From DATBJG01 sp963790545 (GTDB taxonomy: Bacteria > Acidobacteriota > Vicinamibacteria > Vicinamibacterales > JAMQPK01): a stretch of DNA of 64,000 bases. Below, piece after piece: positions 52,514-61,655 of this stretch. The notes beneath the pieces were generated by a model. It did no database searches. It was not told the origin of the DNA and was given only the letters and a program-made list of their open reading frames with translations. Positions within the stretch are counted from its first letter, which is position 1. Each line of letters starts with the position of its first letter. The DNA lies in NCBI GenBank assembly GCA_963790545.1, contig CAWBPA010000017.1, positions 1,116,001 to 1,180,000 of the forward strand, in the 5' to 3' direction. The translations under genes were made by a program, and so were the position numbers.

Positions 52514-53656
52514 TCAGCGTGCCTGCGCGCGTTGCGGCTCTGCCCCCTTGGTCGCCCCAAGTTCCGCGCGCACGAGCTTCGCGCCGTCGGCAAGTGCCTT
52601 GAGCTTCATCTTCGCCACCATCCGGCTGAGCGGCTTGAGGCCGCAGTCGCTGCTCAGGGTCACGCGCTCAGGCGGCACTGCGGCAATGACCTTCCTGATC
52701 CGTGCGGCGATCTTCTCGGGCGTCTCGATGGCATTCGTTCGGATGTCGAGCACGCCAATCTGCACGCTCTTGTCCTTCGGCAGGTTCTTCAAGAACTCCA
52801 CGCCGGCCATGTCGCGATTGGCGTAGTCGAGCACGAACTCGTTGATGCCCTTGGTCTCGAACAAGTGTGGCAGGACGGTCTGATATCCGTCCGGATAGGT
52901 CGCGCTCAGAATGTCGTTGCCCCAGGCGTTGCCGAAGCAGAAGTGCCAGCCGATCTTGGCATTGACGCCGTCACAACACTGTTCGACCACCTCTCGAAGC
53001 CACACGTAGTCGTTCTTGTCGTTCGTGAAGAGCGGCAGCCACGCGCCGAGATCCTCGAACTGGAGGTACTTGGCGCCGGCCGCCACGAGCTCCTTCATCT
53101 CAGCGTTGAAGATGGGCGCCAGCGCGAAGCTCAAATCCTTCGAGTTCTTGTAGTGTTTGAAATGGACATGCCACGCAAGATTCGCGGGACCGGCCCCGAC
53201 CGAAACCTTGACGGGCTTCTTCGTATGCCTGGCGGCAATCCTGTAGAGGTCCGCAAGACGGATCGGCCCGCGTGACACGGGACCGCTGTTGATGACGCCA
53301 CCCCAGTCGTCCATGATCGTGTGGATCTGGCTCGCGTCGGCGTTCAGATACGCCGGATGCGGTTCGCGCGACGGCTCGAACCCTGGAATGCGCTCGTACA
53401 TGTACCAACAGAAGGAGCCGATCACGCCGACGTAGTCGTCGTACCACATGTTGCCGTCGGTCACGATGTCGAGTCCCGCCTCTTCCTGATCGCGGATGAC
53501 GGTGGCCACGGCATCGTCGTACGCTTCTTCGTGCTGCACTTCCTTGAACGCGACGCGGATGTCGCGGCCCAACAACTGATGTTTGAACCAGTGCGGTCGC
53601 GGATACGAACCAACCATCGTGGTCGGGAGGATGGTGTCGACAATCTTGGTGGCCAT
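52514..53656 (-). CDS. MetE C-terminal-like / EaCoMT-like protein, divergent zinc site
   Basis: 380-aa single-barrel protein starting ILPTTMVGSYPRPHWF. The zinc-site His and Cys are HFC in GWHFCFGNAWGN and the C-terminal Cys is in LSSDCGLKPL. Where the other two paralogs have Glu (VLTFE), this one reads FVLDYAN, so Asp may replace the third ligand. QFEDLGAWLP replaces QMEEP. It is a distinct subfamily with probably another substrate. Followed by NmrA-like and NTF2-like genes. Confidence 0.87.
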   Translation of the reverse strand: MATKIVDTILPTTMVGSYPRPHWFKHQLLGRDIRVAFKEVQHEEAYDDAVATVIRDQEEAGLDIVTDGNMWYDDYVGVIGSFCWYMYERIPGFEPSREPHPAYLNADASQIHTIMDDWGGVINSGPVSRGPIRLADLYRIAARHTKKPVKVSVGAGPANLAWHVHFKHYKNSKDLSFALAPIFNAEMKELVAAGAKYLQFEDLGAWLPLFTNDKNDYVWLREVVEQCCDGVNAKIGWHFCFGNAWGNDILSATYPDGYQTVLPHLFETKGINEFVLDYANRDMAGVEFLKNLPKDKSVQIGVLDIRTNAIETPEKIAARIRKVIAAVPPERVTLSSDCGLKPLSRMVAKMKLKALADGAKLVRAELGATKGAEPQRAQAR

Positions 53657-53849
53657 TCGTGCTCCTTACGTGATTCGTATTGGCTAAGGCTCAACGCTCA
53701 GGCTTGGGTCCCTGGGCCCTAAGCGTTGGGTCTTAAGGCCGTCTATTGATGGGTTCGACCGGGCAAGCCCGTGGATGCTAACTCACGCGTTGCGGGACGT
53801 CAAGCAGGTGCGGAGCGTATTCGCGCAGCGAAACCGAGGCCAAAAAGAA

Positions 53850-53900
53850 ACAGGCGACCGGCCGCTGCAGCGCATCGCTGCACGCGATCGGTTCGCCTGT
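53850..53900 (-). terminator. Hairpin terminator candidate
   Basis: ACAGGCGACCGG and the mirrored GGTTCGCCTGT enclose GCTGCAGCG..CGCTGCAC. Flanked by AAAAAGAA on the left and TATTCTTT on the right, which allows termination in either direction. Lies in the otherwise featureless 53657-53930 gap. Confidence 0.55.
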
Positions 53901-53930
53901 ATTCTTTACACGGAAGAGATGAAAAGCTGA

Positions 53931-54317
53931 CTAGTCGATCTCGCCGCCCCACTTCCAGCCATCCGCTGGTCGCGTAATCGTGCGCATTCGCAGGCGGTGA
54001 TCCGCCGGGTTGCGTCCCGGGTCGCCGGTGATGATGACTTTGTCACCCACCTTGAGCGTTTCCCGACCCACACCCTGGCGCGCAAGCTGTCCGCCGCCGC
54101 CCCACTCCACCGACCAGCGCTGCATCTGACCCTTGTCGTCCGGCGCCATCACGTGCACGAACGAGTGAGGATTACGATACAAGAACTGGACGAGCTCGCC
54201 CTCGATCGTCATCTTCTTGTCTTCGAAATATGTCGCTGCGAACGAGTGATGGGCGTATGTCCGGACGCCAGCCAGGAATGCCACTGCCATGAGTAGAACG
54301 AGCACTTTGCGCTTCAC
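53931..54317 (-). CDS. DUF6152 family secreted protein
   Basis: GTG 54317 follows AGGAGGAAGCATC. The signal peptide VKRKVLVLLMAVAFLAGVRTYA is followed by HHSFAATYF, the DUF6152 signature, and a small beta domain (MTIEGELVQFLYRNPHSFVHVMAPDD; KVGDKVIITGDPGRNPADHRLRMRTI). About 128 aa. Relative of 33663-34064. Function unknown. Confidence 0.85.
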   Translation of the reverse strand: MKRKVLVLLMAVAFLAGVRTYAHHSFAATYFEDKKMTIEGELVQFLYRNPHSFVHVMAPDDKGQMQRWSVEWGGGGQLARQGVGRETLKVGDKVIITGDPGRNPADHRLRMRTITRPADGWKWGGEID

Positions 54318-54500
54318 GATGCTTCCTCCTGACAATTTAGGTTGCTGAAGCAGCGCCACGGCGACGCGTGTTTCATCACGATTCTAGCCCACCTCGCCCC
54401 GGGCGTAGACCTTAAATGTTTCTGAATTCTTCGTCAGGAACCCTTAAATACGGCCTCAATCATAACATACGCGGTTTTGAAGCCGGACTCCAGCGACGAC

Positions 54501-57363
54501 TCAGAACTTCACATAGAGCCCCAGTCGAATCAGCCGGGGCTCGAGAATCGCCACGGCGTTGTTCAGCGCGGAGCCATACGCGTTCGTCTGCGTGAGCACG
54601 GGGTTGGCGTTGAACAAATTGAACAGCCCGACTTCCGGCCGCACCTCGATACCACGATCCAGCCTGAAGCTCTTGGTCAGACTCAAGTCAAACTGCGTCA
54701 CGCGGTCGTTGTAACTACTGCCGGGCTCGCTCAGCCGGACGAGCACGCTGGCTTGCGTGAGCGTCGGGACTTGGGCGCGTGTCACCTGATACGTGATGGT
54801 ACGATCGGTGCCCGGGGTGCTCTGGAGATTCGCACTTACCCGGATGCCATAAGGCAGGGGATACGTACCCGCGAGTTTGAAAAGCGTCGCGCGCGGGACA
54901 TCGAATTGTCCGTCGTCGCAGAAGCGCAACCCTGATGTACCCCCTTGGATGAAGTTCGGATCCTCGACCTCGCATCTGTTCTGGAGCGTCCGGCCGGTCG
55001 ATGTCCCGCCAAACAACGTGGCGCCTCCGCGCAGGCGCGCGCTGAACGACATGTCAATGCCTTTATAGACTCGCGTATTGTTCGAAGAGTTGGTATCGAG
55101 CTCGTTCACCTGGCCGAACTTCAGCGGGTTGACGCTGTAGACCGGCAGCAGCTCACCCGTACCGCGTGGGTCGGGAGTGGTGAACAGGATGTAGTCGGCC
55201 GGATCGAGGGCCAGGTTGTTGGTCCAGATGATCTCGGAGAAACTCCGCTGGTTGTAGCTGACTGAGATTCCCAACCCGGGCAGCAGCTCGTGCTGCACGC
55301 CGATGTCACCGACCCACTGAGACGGGCGTTTGATGTCCGGATCAGCATTCTGGTTGCGACGGATGCCGAAGTTGACGTTGCTCGTCGGTCCCAGCTCGAT
55401 TTCCTGCGCGATATCGTCCCTGTTCACATCAGTCCATCGCCGAGTGTCCGTGGAAAACACCAGCGGGTTATAGGTCGAGGCAAAGCCAGGGCCCTGAGAC
55501 TGTACGTATAGTCCGATGTTGCCCTTGAGAGCCGTCTTGCCGTTACCAAACAAATCGTACGACGCGCCAAAACGGGGTGACGTGTTAGTCCAGTTCGGCA
55601 CGTTCTCGATGCTATCGAATTCGCGCGCCGGCACGAAGCGACCGGCCGGCGAGGTCTGCGCCGGCACTTCGGAATTGAAGTAGTCCACGCGCAGGCCGGG
55701 ATTGATCGTCAGGCGATTCATAGTCCATGTGTCTTGAACGAACACGCCAAAGTCCGCATTCAGGTTGACCCTGTTGTCGATGGGCGTGTTGAAGATCAAG
55801 ACCTGGAACGGCGTGCCGCTCTGGTACTGCTGACGGAGGTCACCGTTGACCGCAAGCCGCACGTCACGAGCCCATCCTGAGCGATGCTGCAGGCCCGTCT
55901 TGAACGCGTGGGCACCGGTCACGAACGACAAGGAGCCGATCACGACGTGAGACATCGCCGGCTGCCACGCCGGAGCCGTCACGCCCGGACCCGAAGCAGC
56001 GGCCCGATAGAAAACGTTCTGAATCGTATCCTGGTGCGCCACGTCACCGTAACCGGTCCCTGGTGCACAGCTGACGAACGACGTAAAGCAAGTCGCCCGG
56101 GCCACCTCATCCTGATAGCCGTACTTGGTTCCGAGGTAGCTCTGCGTGTAGCCCGCCTCGAGAAGCAGCTTGTCGCTCAGCGTCGACGTCCATTTCGCCT
56201 GCGCGATATGCTGCGCGGGCTGGTCCTGGGTAAAGCTGGCCTCCGGCCTGTACGTTCGAGGCCAGACCGCGGTGACCGCGGATCTTGTTTGCCCAGTTGA
56301 ACAGGACCGTCAGGCGATCTTTGCTGGTGAGCTGCGACGTGAGTCGGAGGGGATAGGCCATCACGAGGTTGTCATCGATGGCCTGGCTGCCGTCCGCGTA
56401 GAGCGCGTTGGCCACGTAGTTGTTGTAGGCCCAGTTGCGGCCCGAGAAATAGAACCAGAGCCGGTCCCTGACGATCGGGCCTCCCACGCTGTAGTTCACA
56501 TCGTAGAGCTTGTGGAGCCTGGCTGGTGTGGTCAATCCACGCGCGCGCAGCTCATCGTCCAGGTTCTGGCTCTGCAGTCCGTCGTTCGCAAACAGCATCA
56601 CACCATCACCGCTGAAGCGGTTGCCACCCGATCGCGGAATCCGATTGACGAGCACGCCCGAAAGCTGATTTTCCGCCGAACCTCCACTCACCTGCACGGC
56701 CATTTCCTGTGTCTGTCCTTCGTTGTCGTACGTGCATGAACACTGACCCCCGCCGAACATGGCGTCCACCACCATGCCATCGATGAGTGTTCGTGAATCC
56801 ACGGTGAGGGACCCGTGGACCAGCAGGCTCCCCCCCGTCCACATGGCGCTCGATCCACCCACGTCGAATACTCCCGTGGTCACCGCAGGGACCATGCCCG
56901 CCATCAACTGGAAGTTGCGCCCGGTCGGAATGTTTTCGAGCTGCTGTTGGGTGACCACCTCGCGCCGCTGGCTCGCCTGCACGTCGACGATGGGACTCTC
57001 GCCGGTCACGGTGACGCTCTCCTCGATCGACCCGACGCGCATTTCCACATTGATGGGCGCCGTGAAGTCCGCCTCGAGCACGATGTCTTCCCGACGGACC
57101 GTGTTGAATCCGGTAAGAGTAAAGGTCACGGTGTACGTGCCGGGACGGAGGTCGACGACACGATACAGACCGGCGTTGTTCGTGACCGCCGTGCGTACTT
57201 TCTCGATCAGCACCGGGCTGCTCGCCTCGACCGTGACACCTGGCAGCACCGCGCCGCTCGTGTCGCGTACGACGCCAGCAATCGCACTCTGGGCTTCCAC
57301 TGCGCCGGGCAACACAAACCATGCGAAGCCCACAACAACCGATGTCAGAAATGTTTTACGCAT
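54501..57363 (-). CDS. TonB-dependent receptor with carboxypeptidase-regulatory domain, frameshifted
   Basis: ATG 57363 begins a signal peptide ending VEAQS. Residues about 26-110 form a carboxypeptidase-regulatory-like domain (IAGVVRDTSGAVLPGVTVEA; GLYRVVDLRPGTYTVTF). A plug (ESVTVTGESPIVDVQASQRREVVTQQQLENIPTGRN) and a long oar-like barrel follow. The frame is lost near 56280 after NKIRGHR and resumes as EASFTQDQPAQHIAQAKWTS in the frame ending at 54501 (LIRLGLYVKF, terminal Phe). Joined length about 953 aa. This class usually handles large glycans or peptides. Divergent from the secreted-protein gene at 57617. Confidence 0.85.
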
Positions 57364-57506
57364 AAGCCCGAGTCCTCCTGCAGAAGAACGTGAATAGCCG
57401 ATGCGATGTCCGCTGACGAAGCGGAGACGCGCGACACTCGGGGGTTTACTGGGTCAGATTCCGGCGAGCATACGGGTTTCGCTCGGTCGATGCAAGTCGA
57501 TTGACA

Positions 57507-57599
57507 CAGGAATTGCAGGATTGCAGAATTGCAGGATTGCAGGAAGGATCTAACGAATCTTTAGTTGTTCCTTTCTGTAATCCTGCAATTCTGCAATGC
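57507..57599. repeat. Fold-back repeat E1 (GGATTGCAGAATTGCAGG units)
   Basis: CAGGAATTGCAGGATTGCAG and its continuation pair with TGTAATCCTGCAATTCTGCA. Lies between divergent genes, right before the ribosome binding site of the 57617 gene, so it is transcribed as a 5' leader at least once. Confidence 0.88.
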
Positions 57600-57616
57600 T
57601 CCGAAGGGAGTCCTCG

Positions 57617-58648
57617 ATGCCTAAGCTCATCGTCACGATTTCCCTCCTCTCACTGCTGTCGATCGCTCCCTCAGCACAGGCTCCGTCAGCCGGATCCTGG
57701 ACGCCTCCCCGCACGTCATGGGGCGATCCGGATCTTCAGGGGAACTTCACGAACCTCTGGGAGGTGGGGACACCGTTTGAACGTCCCGACGAATTTGCCG
57801 GCCGACAGTTGGCGGACATCAGCGCCGAGGAACTGGCGAACATACGGCAGGGGATTCAGGATCAAACTCGCAAACAGCAGCTGGCGGGAGAAATCGGCGG
57901 CACGCGATGGATCTGGCTCGACAGCCACAACCACACCAAGGGGAGCATGGCCTGGTTTGTGGTCGATCCGCAGGACGGACGAGTCCCTCCGATGACGCCA
58001 GAGGGGCAGCAACGGGCAGCCGCACGGGCTGCCGCGAGGCAGAACAGCGGACGGGGGCCCGCTGATTCGTACGAGGATCGCAGCCTGTTCGACCGCTGTA
58101 TCTCGCGCGGTCTACCCGGCTCGATGATGCCGGCCATCTACGGAAACTCGTACCAGATCGTGCAAACGCCCGGCTACGTGGCCATTCGCTACGAGATGAT
58201 CCACGAGACCCGGATCATCCCGCTCGACAACCGTCCTCGCCTTGGAAAGGCGTTGCGTCCTTATATGGGAGACGGACGGGGCCGCTGGGAAGGCAACACG
58301 CTCGTGGTCGAGACCACGAATTTCCCCGCCGGCATCAGCTACCGTGGCGCAAATCCCGATTCCCTGCGAATCGTCGAGCGTTTCACGCGAACGGCCCCGG
58401 AGAAAGTGAAATGGGAAGTCACGATTGACGATCCGTCCACCTGGACGAAACCCTGGACGTTTGCCATGCCGTTGACGATCGACGATCAAGAGCCGCTCTT
58501 CGAATACGCGTGCCACGAAGGCAACTACGCCATCAGCCACATCCTGAGCGGCGCGCGGGCGGAAGAGAAGCGCGCAGACGATGCGAGACGCCAGGGGATC
58601 CCGGTGGCACCACGGCCAATTCCGACGGGAGATGAATCGGAACGATAA
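57617..58648 (+). CDS. Secreted protein of the GHSVG-related family
   Basis: ATG 57617 follows CGAAGGGAGTCCTCG. The signal peptide ends APSAQAPS. The mature part starts TPPRTSWGDPDLQGNFTNLWEVGTPFERP, then YEDRSLFDRCISRGLPGSMMPAIYGNSYQIVQTPGY, DGRGRWEGNTLVVETTNF and VTIDDPSTWTKPWTFAMP, matching the secreted family at 6740 and 34212 with the core motif changed to GDGRGRWEGNTLVVET. 343 aa. Function unknown. Confidence 0.8.
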   Translation: MPKLIVTISLLSLLSIAPSAQAPSAGSWTPPRTSWGDPDLQGNFTNLWEVGTPFERPDEFAGRQLADISAEELANIRQGIQDQTRKQQLAGEIGGTRWIWLDSHNHTKGSMAWFVVDPQDGRVPPMTPEGQQRAAARAAARQNSGRGPADSYEDRSLFDRCISRGLPGSMMPAIYGNSYQIVQTPGYVAIRYEMIHETRIIPLDNRPRLGKALRPYMGDGRGRWEGNTLVVETTNFPAGISYRGANPDSLRIVERFTRTAPEKVKWEVTIDDPSTWTKPWTFAMPLTIDDQEPLFEYACHEGNYAISHILSGARAEEKRADDARRQGIPVAPRPIPTGDESER

Positions 58649-58681
58649 GCGGATAAGAAAGGGGTCGGGAGACCCCTTTGT

Positions 58682-60238
58682 TTACTTCATCAATTCGCGC
58701 AGGAGTGCGGCGGTGCTTTCGTGAGGGTTCCCGGAGCGGCCGTCGAACCCGACGCCTCCGGCCAGGCCCAGCGCGGCGTCGAGCGGGGTAAAGCCGCGCT
58801 TATCTTTGGCATCGAGCATGGCGCCGTGCTCGGCGAGGAATCGGACGACCTCGTCGAGACCTTGAAGGGCCGCGCCGTGCAGCGCCGTCTGACCACGAGT
58901 GTCGGCAGCGTCGATGTCGACGCCCGCCGCAAGACAGAGCGCCACGGCCTCGACGACGTCCCGCTCCACTTTTCGACGGCCCGTCGTGTCTTCTTCCTTG
59001 GTTCCAACCCCGGCGGCCATCATCAACGGCGTCACGCCATTTCTGGTTGCGAGCTTCGCATCGGCACCTTTTTCGAGCAGCAGGCGCATCGCCGGGACGT
59101 CAGCGGCCTTGGCCGCGCGGGCGAGCGGCGTGCTGCCGGTTGTGAGCACTGTGTCGTTCCCACGATCGAGCTTCGTTCGGTACGGCTGCTGCGTTTTCAA
59201 CTGGGCGTTGACGTTCGCGCCCCGCGCGAGAAGCCCCTTGATCAAATCCAGGCCCGTCGTCTCGTTCTCGACCACGTTCGGGGACGGTCTGTTGGAGTCG
59301 GGCAGCGTGTTCATGTCGACGGCCGCGTATAACGCGGTTCGTCCGGTTTTGTCTGCCAGGTTCGGATCGGTGCCTTTGTCGAGCAGGAATGCGGCCACGT
59401 CGTAGTGACCGTTGATGATGGCTGACAGCATGGCACTTATGCCGTCTGGATCCACGGCATTGACGTCGGCGCCCTTGGCGACGAGCTCGTGCGCGCTTTC
59501 AAGCGCGCCTTGACGGGCCGCGAGCAAAAGCGGCGTGAGGCCACCCGGGGGCAGCCATTTTTCGCGGGGCTCAGCGGTGCTCTGACGTTCCCACGTCCGG
59601 ACCATGGAGCGCGCATTCACGTCCGCCCCATGCGCGAGGAGTTCCCGGACCATCGCGGGGTGATTCTGCGCCGCGGCCCACATGAGCGCGGTCTGCCCAC
59701 GCCAGCTCTCCGTGGCGTCGACGAGGGCACCGTGCGCCAGCAGGACCCGAGCCGCTTCCACGTTTCCGGACCGAGCGGCGGTCATGAGCGCGGTTTCTCC
59801 TTCCGTCGCCACCGCATTGGCATCCGCTCCAGCTTTCAGCAGCTTCTCGATCATCGATGCGCTACCGTTTACCGATGCGAGGTAGAGCGGCGTCACGCCG
59901 TATCGGTTCGCGGCCCTGACGTCGGCTCCTGCGCGGATGAGCCGATCGGTCAACTCCAGATCGTCCTGCCGCACGGCCCAGTGCAGCGCCGTCGTTCCAT
60001 CGGCTTCTGTGACGGACGCGCTGACACGTTTGGTCAGCAGCGATGACACCGCGCTCCGATCGCCGCGTTTGACCGCTTCGATCAGGCGGAGATCGCGCTC
60101 AGCAGCGGCGACTGGGAAGGCGGACAGGAAGGCCAGCAAAAAGCAGAGACATACCACAGAGGACACGGGGGACACAGAGAAACCTAAGGCAAAGAGCGCT
60201 CTGTGACCTCCGTGACCTCTGTGGTGAAACGTTTCCAT
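58682..60238 (-). CDS. Ankyrin-repeat protein, exported
   Basis: 518 aa containing about ten ankyrin repeats (ADGTTALHWAVRQDDLELTDRLIRAGADV; YGVTPLYLASVNG; GQTALMWAAAQNH and so on). The repeats are preceded by a hydrophobic signal (VVCLCFLLAFLSAFPVAAA). The first 28 or so residues (METFHHRGHGGHRALFALGF) are encoded by fold-back repeat C3; a GTG inside the repeat or ATG 60238 could start translation. Ends in HESTAALLRELMK. Likely a periplasmic interaction protein. Confidence 0.85.
   Translation of the reverse strand: METFHHRGHGGHRALFALGFSVSPVSSVVCLCFLLAFLSAFPVAAAERDLRLIEAVKRGDRSAVSSLLTKRVSASVTEADGTTALHWAVRQDDLELTDRLIRAGADVRAANRYGVTPLYLASVNGSASMIEKLLKAGADANAVATEGETALMTAARSGNVEAARVLLAHGALVDATESWRGQTALMWAAAQNHPAMVRELLAHGADVNARSMVRTWERQSTAEPREKWLPPGGLTPLLLAARQGALESAHELVAKGADVNAVDPDGISAMLSAIINGHYDVAAFLLDKGTDPNLADKTGRTALYAAVDMNTLPDSNRPSPNVVENETTGLDLIKGLLARGANVNAQLKTQQPYRTKLDRGNDTVLTTGSTPLARAAKAADVPAMRLLLEKGADAKLATRNGVTPLMMAAGVGTKEEDTTGRRKVERDVVEAVALCLAAGVDIDAADTRGQTALHGAALQGLDEVVRFLAEHGAMLDAKDKRGFTPLDAALGLAGGVGFDGRSGNPHESTAALLRELMK
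60153..60229. repeat. Fold-back repeat C3 (CACAGAGG units) inside the 5' end of the ankyrin gene
   Basis: ACCACAGAGGACACGGGGGA pairs with CTCCGTGACCTCTGTGGT around a loop near 60190. In the gene's direction it is read as HHRGHGGHR...SVSPVSSVV. Confidence 0.9.
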
Positions 60239-60243
60239 ACTGG

Positions 60244-61575
60244 CTAGAGGCTGACGAGCGCCCCGGTGCTATCGCCCAACTTATCCACGTCGACGTCCGA
60301 CTTGTCGAGCATCCCGAGCAGCAGGTTCGCCATTGGCGTGTGATCGGGATACTTCAGATGACGATCGCCCTTGAGCCGGCCGGCGCCACCGCCGATGACG
60401 AGGTTTGGCAGCGGGAAGTGATCGTGCGCGTTGCTGTTGCTCATGTTGCTGCCGTACAGAATCGTCGCGTGATCGAGCAGCGAGCCGTCACCGTCCGGGG
60501 TCGCTTGCAGCTTCTCGAGAAAGTGCGCGAGCAGGGTGATGTGATAAAGCTGAATCTTGACGTTCTTCTCGAGTTTTTCCGGTCGATTCTGATGATGCGA
60601 GGTGGCGTGATGCCCTTCGTGCACGCCGACCTGCGGATACGTCCGGTTGCTGACCTCGCGTGCCACCATGAACGTGAAGACGCGTGTGATGTTGGCCTGA
60701 TAGGCCAGCGTGAGCAGGTCGTACATGAGCTTGACGTGCTCTTCGTAGGAGAACGGGATGCCGGCCGGTGCCACGGGCAGCACCAGCTCGGATCCGACGT
60801 CCTCGTTACCGGCCATCTGAATCCGCCGTTCGATTTCACGGACGTTGTCGAGATAGTCGCTCACCTTGGCGCGATCGTGGGGACCGAGCTGTCGCTGCAG
60901 ATCCGACGCCTGACTGGTGATGGCGTCGAGAATGCTGCGATCCTGCTCGGTCCGGGCCAGTCGATCAGCAGCGGTGCCTCCCTGACCGAACATCCGCTCA
61001 AAGACCTTGCGCGGATTGATTTCCATGGGCAGCGGCGTCGTGGGCGTTCGCCACGACAGCGTGTTCATGTAAATGCAGCCGTAGTCGCGATCGCAGGCAC
61101 CAATCAACCCGGAGTGATCCTCCGTCGCAAGCTCCATCGAAGGCAGCAGCGTCTCCTGCCCGATCTGGTGCGCGGCAATCTGGTCGGCGGTCACGCCGGC
61201 ATAGGCATCCATGCCTTGGGTCGGCTTGGGACGCACACCACTCAACCATGTGGTGGGGCTCAACGAATGGACCGCGCTCGTATCTGCCGCGCGGTGTCCG
61301 AGTCCGCTCACGACGTTCAGCCGCTCCCGAAACGGCTCGAGCGGCTTCAGAATTCGTGTGAACTCAAACCCTGGCCCCTCCGTCGCGGGAGTCCACTGCG
61401 CCATGACGGCCCCGTGGGGTACGTAGATGAACCCCAGCCGTGAAGTCGGGGCCGCAGCCGTCTTGGCGAGCAGCGTCCGGGCGGGAACCATCGATTCGAG
61501 AAGGGGCAACGCGAGCGTCGCGCCAAGGCCCTTTAAGACCGTTCGCCGAGGCAGATGCCGCTTGGTGATGAACAT
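60244..61575 (-). CDS. DUF1552 family protein, Tat-type signal
   Basis: ATG 61575 (MFITKRHLPRRTVLKGLGATLALPLLESM): RRTVLKG is a Tat motif. Conserved DUF1552 pieces: FIYVPHGAVMAQWTP, RLNVVSGLGHR, GPGFEF, DLLTLAYQANITRVFTFMVARE, HEGHHATSHHQN, LLDHATILYGSNMSNSNAHDHFPLPNLVIGG. The family always travels with DUF1592 cytochrome-like proteins, as here. Exact role unknown. The region in front of the ATG is fold-back repeat A4 and has no good ribosome binding site. Confidence 0.88.
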   Translation of the reverse strand: MFITKRHLPRRTVLKGLGATLALPLLESMVPARTLLAKTAAAPTSRLGFIYVPHGAVMAQWTPATEGPGFEFTRILKPLEPFRERLNVVSGLGHRAADTSAVHSLSPTTWLSGVRPKPTQGMDAYAGVTADQIAAHQIGQETLLPSMELATEDHSGLIGACDRDYGCIYMNTLSWRTPTTPLPMEINPRKVFERMFGQGGTAADRLARTEQDRSILDAITSQASDLQRQLGPHDRAKVSDYLDNVREIERRIQMAGNEDVGSELVLPVAPAGIPFSYEEHVKLMYDLLTLAYQANITRVFTFMVAREVSNRTYPQVGVHEGHHATSHHQNRPEKLEKNVKIQLYHITLLAHFLEKLQATPDGDGSLLDHATILYGSNMSNSNAHDHFPLPNLVIGGGAGRLKGDRHLKYPDHTPMANLLLGMLDKSDVDVDKLGDSTGALVSL

Positions 61576-61576
61576 A

Positions 61577-61655
61577 AAATCAAGTCTCAACTCTCAAGTC
61601 TCAAGTGTCAAGTTAAGGGCCGGTTGAGCCTTCAGCCCTGAGACTTGAGACTTCG
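61577..61655. repeat. Fold-back repeat A4 (AAGTCTCAAGTC units)
   Basis: CAAGTCTCAACTCTCAAGTC pairs with CCTGAGACTTGAGACTTCG around GGGCCGGTT. The right part encodes the last residues of the DUF1592 protein (EVSSLRAEGSTGP), the left part is the leader of the DUF1552 gene. Confidence 0.9.
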
